This document shows positions 1 through 9,400 of a DNA stretch of 64,000 nucleotides, in pieces. Source of the stretch: Candidatus Berkiella cookevillensis. Lineage in GTDB: Bacteria; Pseudomonadota; Gammaproteobacteria; Berkiellales; Berkiellaceae. Made by a program: the position numbers and the translations under genes. The notes under the pieces were generated by a model that was given only the letters and a program-made list of their open reading frames with translations, had not been told where the DNA came from and made no database searches. The stretch lies in NCBI RefSeq assembly GCF_001431315.2, contig NZ_LKHV02000001.1, positions 2,480,001 to 2,544,000 of the forward strand. Reading direction: 5' to 3'. The stretch's first letter is position 1. Every line of letters starts with the position of its first letter.

Positions 1-87
1 ATTTTTATTCAATCAGCATAAAGTACTTGTTTTTATAAACAGAGCTATCGTTCTAAAAGATTTTTTTGAGATCAGTTTGAAGAAAAT

Positions 88-714
88 TCAAAAACGACGA
101 CGATAAATATAGTCCATCGTCTGTTCACTCAAAGCACTGGCGCTTGCACTCATAAATCGAGACACTGTGGGCGTTGTATAAAGACTTGAAAAATAGTAGG
201 TCATAGTACCAACAACTGCACTGGTTGTCGCTTTACCAATGGTAAAAGCCCAAGATTCGTCATTTGTACCTGTATATTCTGGCATATAATGTGTTGCTAT
301 TTTGGCAGAAGAATCAGCAATCACACGAGAAGATACATTGATGGTTAAGTCGCTGCCACTGGTAAGCATATTAATACTCACACGAGCAAGAAACCCTGTG
401 CTAGAACCAACAACTGAACGATTCAATGCTTGCTGGGCGAAAACAAGCCGTGATTGCATCCGCTGTAGTGTGTCTTCTTGACTTATATCGTGTGTTTGGT
501 TCGTACGTGCTCTAATACGATTCATTAAGAGATTAATGCAGTTAGCACCTAAAGCTCCCACAAGAGAAAACCAAAGTGCAGTTTTCCCTTTATCGACACA
601 TTCATCAACCACAATCTCTACACAAGACTGTAACCCTGCCATTGGATTTACTGTCACAACCACAGAACGTTCAGCGAGCAATTGTCCTAAATGCTTAAGT
701 AGCTTTTCCTTCAT
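88..714 (-). CDS. Hypothetical protein with two predicted membrane helices
   Basis: I do not recognise this 208-residue protein. Two hydrophobic stretches are visible, one near residues 45-65 (TALWFSLVGALGANC) and one near 160-180 (ending in GTMTYYFSSLY), separated by a polar Ser/Thr-rich segment with RARTNQ and QEDTLQRMQSR. It ends in a basic YRRRF. I start it at the ATG at 714; an in-frame TTG at 723 is the longer option, but GGA lies four bases before the ATG. It stands alone: the next gene upstream is the kinase, 150 bases away on the same strand. It could be a small membrane-targeted secreted protein or an ordinary inner-membrane protein; nothing in the sequence decides. Coding status rests on frame length and composition. 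Confidence 0.6.
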   Translation of the reverse strand: MKEKLLKHLGQLLAERSVVVTVNPMAGLQSCVEIVVDECVDKGKTALWFSLVGALGANCINLLMNRIRARTNQTHDISQEDTLQRMQSRLVFAQQALNRSVVGSSTGFLARVSINMLTSGSDLTINVSSRVIADSSAKIATHYMPEYTGTNDESWAFTIGKATTSAVVGTMTYYFSSLYTTPTVSRFMSASASALSEQTMDYIYRRRF

Positions 715-875
715 ACAATCCAATATTTATCATCAAAAAAATGAGACTAAAAAAGCAATTACTCTTTTCGTATAACACAGCAATATCCAAAATCTACCTA
801 ATAGATACTAGATAATAAGAAACGCTATTTCGTTTTACTCACAAGTACTTCTGAATTTTCGGCATAACAAAAAAA

Positions 876-2837
876 TCAATTATTTTTCAACATACGTTGA
901 CATGATTTCTTAACATCCGTTACTTTTTCGATAATGGTTGAATTATCAGAAGAAGTCAAAGACAAAGATTCTGCCATTTTTTGCAAACTTTCCAGCTCAG
1001 TTTGAAAACCAGAGACATCACCTGACAGACCTCTCACATGACGTGCTTTTTGAGAAAATACACTCAATAAGGCACGCTCTCTTGCTGGTACAACGGAATC
1101 TGTTGGAGAAGAAGAACTTTCTTCGGTGAGTGCAAATTTCTCAAGCAATATTGATAGGACTTGCTCATTTTCAAGTTGGCTACCCTTTAATGCATTTGTA
1201 TTAGTGCTATTTTCCTGATTTGTTTTTTTTCGTCTCTTCGGCTTAATAATGCGCTTACTAATAATATCTTCATCAGATGAAGTGGTAATATCTTTCATTT
1301 CAGTGGGAATGTCTTCAGGCGTTTTTTCAAGAACAACCGAAGAGGAGACCATCTTATCCAATCTTTTTTTATGCCCTGTACTGACACTACGTTTCTTTCT
1401 CACTTTACTTGATTTCAAGGCTTCCAGCTTATCAACCTCCTCTTGCAGACTCGGATCGTCCTCACTTAATTTAGATCTACCTTGCATCACAGAATCTATT
1501 GTTTTCAAGGTTGTACTACGTGATAATTTTGGCTTTTCTTTTTTATCTTTGTGCTTCTTTCCCAGGCTAACTGGTTCTCTCGTGAGTCTTGGTAAAGTAG
1601 CAAGCGTATGCTGCCTTTTCATTGCCTTATAATGTTCAAACGCCACATTTACGTCTAGAGGTTGTTCTAGGTATAATTTATAGAGCCTAGCACGCATATC
1701 TTTCAACCCCTCCAAGCTAGGTCTCATTTCAGCTTGCTCTTGCAATAAAATGGTAACCAAACTGGTTAATTCTTTCCAAACAACAGTGTTGTCTGTACTG
1801 CTGCCAAAAACATCTGGCATCATTTTGTGCAGTTCTACTAATTTCAAGTCAACCAATGTATCTTTAGATTTAGCTGCCAACATCATTTTCCTCAGTTCAG
1901 CCTGATAGTTAGCAGAGGTCAAAATTTCAGCAATCACAACACCTAAAGCCCAATAATCACACGCAAAATTGTAATAAGGTCGTGTTGAAATAGGCTCCAA
2001 TATTTCTGGTGCAACATAACCAAAGGTGCCTACATTGGTTTTATCGCTCTCTTTCATGTTTGGACCATATTGAATCGCCGATCCAAGATCAATTAGATTT
2101 AAAATTAGATTAGATAGATCCGAAATCACAAAATTATCTGTTTTAATATCCCTATGTGCCAGCTCATATTTATCATGTAATTCAATTACTTGCTTTAATA
2201 CCAAGATAACAATATGCAGCTTTTTTCTTATATCAATCGTTTTCTTGGCTGCAAAATATTCTGGGGATTCTTTATCTTTTGATTTGTCTATTTCATAAAG
2301 ATAATGATTTAAATTTCCACCTGCACAATATTGCATTAAGGTGTACTCATCTTGCCATTCAGAACCATCTGCCTCAACTCTGAAATTTGATGCAATACCC
2401 ACTAGTTTCTTTGTAATCTGCAGATTTCTTCTTTCACGCATCAAATCTTCTTCAAAGGTCATACCATTTGCAGATTGAATTTTAACAGCAACCAAATTGC
2501 CAGTGACCATATTTTGCGCAACAATCACCTTACCCTGAGCACCCTCGCCTAATTGATTGGAGGGGTCGACTGGATTATACATATGGAATTCAATTTCTTT
2601 GGTTTGAGGAGAGATTGTAACGAGAACATTGTAGATTAAAGCAGGCTGATTGGGATTAGGTGCAACTTCAAACAAAGATCCTGATTCTTCCAAGGATTGA
2701 TTATCAAGTTGGGACAAAATTGAAAGCATAATGGCATTACGTGTATCATCATCCGCTAAAAAAATATTGGCCTTGGTTTTAATTTTAGATTTATCTTTTT
2801 TTAAATGAGGTATCTTATGGTGGGGACCTTTGTTCAT
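876..2837 (-). CDS. Eukaryotic-like Ser/Thr protein kinase, candidate secreted effector
   Basis: 653 residues. A complete protein kinase domain covers roughly residues 90-390: glycine loop GEGAQGKV (about 97-104), VAVKI with the ATP-anchoring Lys (about 119), catalytic loop HRDIKTDN (Asp about 230), DLG in place of DFG (Asp about 250), GTFGYVAPE (APE about 276-278) and DYWALGVV. All residues needed for phosphotransfer are present, so it is probably active. The remaining C-terminal third is highly charged and Lys/Ser/Glu-rich (KKHKDKKEKPK, KPKRRKKTNQEN) with no transmembrane segment or PASTA repeat, unlike bacterial PknB-type sensors. I prefer the ATG at 2837, which has AAGGTG 12 bases upstream, over the frame extending to 2897. 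The soluble architecture with a basic tail fits kinases translocated by Legionella-type secretion systems; that role is inferred. No substrate or partner can be read from the locus. Confidence 0.88.
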   Translation of the reverse strand: MNKGPHHKIPHLKKDKSKIKTKANIFLADDDTRNAIMLSILSQLDNQSLEESGSLFEVAPNPNQPALIYNVLVTISPQTKEIEFHMYNPVDPSNQLGEGAQGKVIVAQNMVTGNLVAVKIQSANGMTFEEDLMRERRNLQITKKLVGIASNFRVEADGSEWQDEYTLMQYCAGGNLNHYLYEIDKSKDKESPEYFAAKKTIDIRKKLHIVILVLKQVIELHDKYELAHRDIKTDNFVISDLSNLILNLIDLGSAIQYGPNMKESDKTNVGTFGYVAPEILEPISTRPYYNFACDYWALGVVIAEILTSANYQAELRKMMLAAKSKDTLVDLKLVELHKMMPDVFGSSTDNTVVWKELTSLVTILLQEQAEMRPSLEGLKDMRARLYKLYLEQPLDVNVAFEHYKAMKRQHTLATLPRLTREPVSLGKKHKDKKEKPKLSRSTTLKTIDSVMQGRSKLSEDDPSLQEEVDKLEALKSSKVRKKRSVSTGHKKRLDKMVSSSVVLEKTPEDIPTEMKDITTSSDEDIISKRIIKPKRRKKTNQENSTNTNALKGSQLENEQVLSILLEKFALTEESSSSPTDSVVPARERALLSVFSQKARHVRGLSGDVSGFQTELESLQKMAESLSLTSSDNSTIIEKVTDVKKSCQRMLKNN

Positions 2838-3209
2838 TGCGTGTATTTTCACCTTAAATATATGGGCAAATTTCGAAAATACTAAACGAAGCAACAAAGT
2901 TCGTCAACACTTATCCATTCAAAAAATCCAATTCAATCCTATTTTTCATAAAAAAACACACTAACAAAAACAACAAAAATTATAAAACCAAATTAATATT
3001 TATTGATGAGTAGACTATAAAGATCTCGCAAGGAGTATAGAATTCTTTATAAAAAAGATTATTATAATTTCTGAGTATAAATTCAGACAGCATTTATTTT
3101 TATTGATATACACGCATATTGAACTTTTTAAATTGCTGTCTAATCGAATATATTGCAAGAATCATCATTTATATATTTATTTCTATTATGCGTTTAAGGA
3201 GTGCTAATT
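2838..3209. other. AT-rich divergent intergenic region
   Basis: This 372-base gap separates the divergent kinase and DUF1328 genes and must carry both promoters. It is extremely AT-rich with A-runs. I see no tRNA, no strong hairpin and no convincing open frame. A TTAATATT at about 2992 resembles half of a PmrA site but lacks the second half. Confidence 0.4.
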
Positions 3210-3407
3210 ATGATATCTTTTGGTAACAAATCATTACTATATTACGCTGTTATATTAGCTATATCTTCAGTCATATTGGGCTTTCTAGGCTTAGGTGGAC
3301 TTGCGGGTGCATTCAGCCAAATTGCTAGCATTCTATTCTATGTCTTTATTTTATTGTTTATTCTATCACTGATTGCATATCTTGTACGTGGTATAAAAAT
3401 TAAATAG
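3210..3407 (+). CDS. DUF1328 family small membrane protein (YtjA-like)
   Basis: 65 residues, almost entirely two hydrophobic helices: one around YYAVILAISSVILGFLG and one around ILFYVFILLFILSLIAY, joined by a Gly/Ala turn (GLGGLAGA) and ending in basic RGIKIK. This pattern and length match the DUF1328 family of small inner-membrane proteins, whose molecular function is unknown. The ATG at 3210 is chosen because AAGGAG lies 8 bases upstream (3196-3201); an in-frame GTG at 3201 overlaps that ribosome-binding site. The gene is monocistronic, divergent from the kinase, and ends in a bidirectional hairpin shared with the giant gene that converges on it. Confidence 0.85.
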   Translation: MISFGNKSLLYYAVILAISSVILGFLGLGGLAGAFSQIASILFYVFILLFILSLIAYLVRGIKIK

Positions 3408-3444
3408 ATAAAAAAAGGAATATCACATACCTTCTTTTTTATCT
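3406..3444. terminator. Bidirectional terminator between convergent genes
   Basis: AGATAAAAAAAGG (3406-3418) pairs with CCTTCTTTTTTATCT (3430-3444). The stem is A-rich on one side and T-rich on the other, so it can act as a U-tract hairpin in both directions. It fills the whole gap between the DUF1328 stop codon and the stop codon of the giant gene. Confidence 0.75.
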
Positions 3445-6400
3445 CTATTTATGCTTCAAAGCCTGAGCAGGAGAAGACTTAGACTCAATTTTTGGTTCCT
3501 GACCATCCAGGAAACTATGTTTTTCTTTCTTAATAGCCTCTGCAAAGCATTCTTTTATCATATCCGCTTTCTCTTTAGAGGCACTTTCTGGAATCGTAAA
3601 GACAGCATTGGGGCTTGCATTTCTCACCGCTAATAAACAAGCAGTCAATATAGCTTGCTTTACAGAGTCAGGAGGTAAATTTTTATTGACGGAGAAAGTT
3701 GTTTGGCCTTTGTCCTCACAAGCATACACTCTTAAGGGCCTTTCAGGTTTGGCAGGATTCTCAAAGCCAATCATGACCCCATTCACAGTATCGCTATCAT
3801 TTCTTAATTGTGTCACTTGGACAATTTTAGGATCTTTATCACGATTGGCCTGAATCTCAGAAAATTTTATTACTTTACTTACCAACTGTTGATCATTCAC
3901 AATCGTGACTTGCGTTCTATCTTCTGGTGATGCAATAGAACGCTGTACTGCATGTGCTACTGTCATACTCTTCCTGGTGGCACCTAAAGTAATAGGCTGT
4001 TGACTTTGAGATGAGACATCTTTAGGCGCTGTGGGCTTAACGGACACCCATTGTTGAGGAGGCACTTTTACTGCGGGTTGAATAAAGTCTGCCACTAAAT
4101 CTTTCTTTTCCTTTTCTGTCGCTTTTTCTGCAATTTCAACATAACGTTTTGGATTTGCCAACATAGCATGCTGAATGTCATTTCCATTTTTCGCTTTTTG
4201 CACTAAATCCTTGGGATAGCCCTTTTCCTCTAAATAATTTTGCATGATCTTTTGGCCTTCTTTGCCGGATTTATCGCTAAATACCTTTAGCTCAGCAAGA
4301 TTCTGATCAGAAGGATCTGTCAATAATCTATCGATGGCTAATTCATGGATCCCTTTTCCTTGATATCGAATGGTGTTTAAATCAAATTCTGAATCAAGTA
4401 ATTTAATAAAATGTGAGATGGGTGCCGTTTCTAATTCAAACATGCCAGCAGCTTTGACCGCAGATGATCCATGACTTGATACGGGTCCTTTTGGAATAGC
4501 ATCTATTTTCTTAGAAAGTTCGCTTTTAGGGTTATTAATAATCGAAAATTGTTCATAAGCGTGTGTTCTGTCCGCAACTAATTCAATCCATCTATTTATT
4601 TGATGAGAGTCGTTTTGAGATAAATCTGTCTCACGACTCAAGAGCTTCAATGCTGTCAATAGCTTATCTGGTTCTGCTACAATTTTATCTGTTAGTAACG
4701 CTTTTATTCTAGGATCGATACCCATTTCTGACTGGAGATTTTTCTCAAAATCTTGTTGCTTTTGCGCAGCAATTAAAGCATATCCAAAAGCAACAGCAAT
4801 CGCCGTATCTTCAATACCCTTGAGGAAAAACGGTCCTCGATCTTGTTTCAGACCGTCTATCATATTGATTAATATTCTTTGTTGTTCAACAGATGACAGT
4901 GCTGTAAAATCATCTTTTCTAAACGCATTGAGCATCATAAGTGCAACCATTGTCATACCTGTTCTATCAATACCATCGGTACAATTAACCGCAACTGGTA
5001 TAGGCGGATTTTTCCCCATGGTTGCATGATAAAAATCTAGTAAATGTGCTAGATCAGAATTCGCAAAATTAAGTTTACCTGGCACAGCTTGCCCTTGTGC
5101 ACTCTGCACTGAGCCATTTGATTGCAGCACTAATTGCCTTTCAATATGTGGATCATGACCTTGATAGAGTGAAATCGTTGGGACTTCAATATCGCCATGC
5201 CCAAAAGTAGAGACTTGTGCTTTCTTTTGATTATCTAAGACAGTCCTTTCCTGTAAACCAAAGCCTTTAGCCTCTGATCCATCTGCACCAATAATGGTCA
5301 ATACTGCGTATTGTTTAGGATCTCCAACACCAACTGAATTAGCAATTGCAGCAACATGCTTTTTACCAATACACGCTTGCAATGTTGGCGCAATTTTCTG
5401 AGCTTCTGCTCTACCGCTAATGCTACCACCATGATCACTTGCAATCTTTGAAAGCTTGTCCCAAAGCTTACTATCCGTTGGATCCTTGAATTGCAGATCT
5501 GCTTGTCTTAATTCAGCTACAATTTTCTCTTCTAGTTTGTCCTTATCTTCAACCGACTCTTTTTGTTTACTAATAATTAGGCCAGCCAATGCGCTTGCCA
5601 ATGCTTTTATAGCCTCTGGATCTGAATTCAATACTATATCATCTGCTAATAAATATTGATCAGGTGCCATGGTTCCAAATAAAGTAGGTGGATTCCCAGA
5701 AGCTGTTGCCGGTGTAAGACCTTGAATATCTTTAGAGGCATACCAGAACATTTGTCCTTTCACAAGTGGCATATCTATGGTTTCTGTAATTAAAGTGCCA
5801 GCCATCACTTTTGCCACCTTGACAATCTCTGCTCCCTTTCCTCTATCCGGTAAATTATCTGTAGCAACAGTCCAAACAGGAATATTACGTGCCACATACT
5901 CTGCTATGGCGAGTCTTTGGGCTGAGTGCTCTACTGGCTTCACCAATGCATCTTTCTCTTGAGATATGCGCTTATAATCAACTATTATTTTATTGGCCTT
6001 TTCTAGAGTAAAATCTGCTTGCACATCCTCAATACGCTTTTCTAAAATCTCTAATTTTGCAAGTCTAGACTCTGCTGCTTTAATCAAACTTAATTCAGCT
6101 TCTGCTTCCTTGAGATCAACTTTAATTTCTTCTTGTGTCTTCGCATCAGGCGTACTTTCTAATTGTGTATTTAAAGCGTCAATTTTTTCTAATATTTTCC
6201 CCTTGGCTTTTATTTGTGCTATTTCCTGTTCAACATTATCTCTTATCTCATATAAAGCAACCCGCATTTCATCACTGAGTTTTGGATGAGCCACAGCTTG
6301 TGCAGCTAAGGCTTGTTTCCTCTCATCAATAAAGGATTGCTTGATAGCCTGAGCAGCACTCAAATCTATGCTGCGAACATCAGACATGGATGCACTTCGT

Positions 6401-9400
6401 TGTATGCGTGTTCTAGGGGTTACTTCTGCTATATCTTCAACTGTACGACTTTGTGACGGTGTCTCAAATTGCGTGATAACAGGTTCTCTTGCGGCTTTAG
6501 CTTTTGAAGCATGCATCATGCTTTGCATATCAACCGCACTTTGTGAGTGTTGGCCAGCCTGAACTATAAATTCTGCTTTACTTTGTAGATCCTTGAGTTT
6601 TAATGCAGACAAAGCAGGATGTGTACTGATAGATTTTAAAATTGGGTTAATCGCTTGTGCAGTCTCTTCTGATAAGGCGCCTGTCTTACTTGCTTTTTTT
6701 AACTGCTGTATGGCTTGTTCAAGCTCTACTTTTAACGGCCCTTTCAATTGCTGTTCATAGTAAGCGATTTGATTACTGATATCATGTTGTTTTGCTAATT
6801 GATAACTTTTTAAGGCATTATCAAAATCCATCACTGCCTTAAATGCCATAGCCGTTGTAGGCGCTTTAAGTTGTGTATGTTTTTGCTTTTTAAAATTAGA
6901 GGCAGACATTGTTGCAACAGAAAAGAGGCCTTTTTCTTTGCCACTTTCTAATTGTCTCGTTAAGGCATCATTTGCTTCTTTACTATAAGCATGAACATAG
7001 AGTGCTACTTTCTCTCCTTTAATGACTTGTGCAACGGCCTCCATAGCCTCTTTCATGACACTGGGATTATTATTAAAAGCACCTTGTCCAACCATTGTGA
7101 GATGCAAAGGCACTGTTTCACCCGTTTCACGCGCACGAATGACGGCTAATTGCGCAGTTGCGACATATTGAGCAACCACCAACTTCTTGCATATTTGATC
7201 TTCTACACTGCCTTCTGCTGGTTTGCCCATGCCTTGAAAGGAAGGTGCAGCACAAAATACCTGCATTTGGGTAGCGCCTGAAGATTCACAATGCACCCAC
7301 TGAGGTAAGACTCTTAGCTGTTCAATATTTCTGCTAATATGATCAAGCAGTATTTTTTTATCATTCTCATCTTTTACTGTGCCCAAATTAAGATAGCCAT
7401 CTTTATACAAGTTTGGATATTTAGTAAGCAATGAAGGTGGCAGTAATGTTGTAAGCGCATGATCCAATGTACCTGCATGCTTAGCCGCTTTTCTATGTAA
7501 AGCCGCAGCAGCCGCCTCTATTGCTGCTTGTGGCCCTTGTGTTCTATCGCCTAAATATTCACCAACAGATACATCCATGGGACCCGGTGCTTCTTGAAAA
7601 TCAAATTGACTGGCTACTTGCAATAAAGCATTCTGTCCCAAAGCAGTCCTATGCAAATCATTTACACCCACTCCTTGTACAATGGTAATGCTAGGCGCTG
7701 CAATCGTTGGGTCACTTTTATCTTTAGCTGCCACTGCTGACAAAGAAGATTGGATTTCTTGCATCGAAAAAGTACGAGGCGGTGGGATTTGGGATAGTTG
7801 TTGTCTGAGCACACTTTCTGATGCACCGAAAGTTTGTCCAATCCAATCCCCTTGTCTGCCAGCACCAGATTGCGGTAACGGCCAAGGACTGTCTTCTGCA
7901 TTAGGATCAGTGCGCATCACCCAGGCCTTTGCTTCTATATTGCCAAGCTTATAATTTTCATGTCCCTTTGCTGACAATGCTTGTACAAAGGCTGGGATCT
8001 GAGGAGCACGCATATGCTCAGTCATTGTTGCTGCATGACTTTGTGATGCAGTCACTCTTTCCTGAGCTAATATTCTAAATTTAATTTTCTCCATCTCAAG
8101 ACGGGTTGATAAAAAGAGATCTTCTAAACTATCATCCAGTTTCTTTCCTTGATTATTCGTCACCGCACGCTGCTGCATCTTTTCTATTAACGTTAGCATT
8201 CTATCCACACTGGCAACATCCATTTGCATAGCAGCAAAAGGCAGTTGATTTAATATAATCTTGTAGGCATCTGTCTGATCTATTTTCTGATCTTCCTGGC
8301 CAGGTGTTTTTAAAATAATTCTAAAATATTCAGGAAAATCTTTATCTTTCAGCTTAGCCTCAATAATCTCAAAGATATTTTTAGCTATTTTTTCACCATC
8401 GTCATTTGCTACATTTATACCTAAGTCAAGCTCTATCTTTACCATCGCAGCATCAAGAACAGGCCACATTAACTCTTCAGAAGGTGCCGTTTTTGCTCTT
8501 TGTGCAATCTCCACCAATTGCGTTGGTCTATAGTTAGGATCTTTTAGTACCTGCTCCTGTGCACGTAACATCGCACTCATTGCAGCATGTATTTTTTGCA
8601 ATTTTGCTTCATTGATAATACGCTCCGAAGTGTTCGGGTCTGTTAAGTAATCAGGCTCTTCATCTTTAGCGGTTAAAACAGAAAGATAAGGGCCTGTAAA
8701 AGGTATAACGGTCTGTCCTCGATCTAACAAGCTATCCGTCGTATTTCTTAGCATTTCACTTTGTTGCCGCTGTGAAAATATCTTTTCCGCTTCTGCTAAA
8801 TTCAATTTAAATACATCTTGGTTTTTAAAGTTAGGTCTACGCAATAAATCTAAACGTTCTATCTGAACATTATTTAAAGCAGCGATAATAGCCATGCCCG
8901 AATTAAAATCATTATTATTAATACATTCGCGCATTATTTCTGAATAAAAAACAGCACGTTGCTCTTTGGCTTCTACACTAGATCCTTGAAGAATATCTGC
9001 CACTATCATGGTGCTCATATTATTGAAATTGGCAATTGCACTCTTGACAAGCGCAGAATTCTGCTTTGTTTCTTCTTTAGACCAGTTCTGATTTAAAAAT
9101 TCGTAGGCTTTAATGCTCATCAAATCGGAAATAGACTGTGCAGTGAAGCTATTTGCTACTCTTACTTTTGCTTCAATATATTCTGGCGTACCTCTTGGTG
9201 GTAAATTTTGCAAAATTTCATCTAAAGATTTTTTCTCTGCACCTGCAGCTTGAACTTGCATCCTCAAGGCTTGAACTTGCACTGCGCGATCTTGCTTATC
9301 TTTGAGCGCTTCTTGCATACTATCTGCAAATTTTGATACATCTAATCCAGCTGCATGCAAACTGGCTAGCATACTGTTCATGGCATCAACTTGTGGCATA

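Noticed and set aside
2991-3010. TTAATATTTATTGATG resembling a PmrA regulator tandem box upstream of the kinase
   Set aside because: Only the first half-site matches; the second half differs at most key positions, and such AT-rich octamers are expected by chance here.
7662-7954. Open frames inside the giant gene on other frames
   Set aside because: Both are shadows in a region where the main frame has clear codon structure and a continuous protein.
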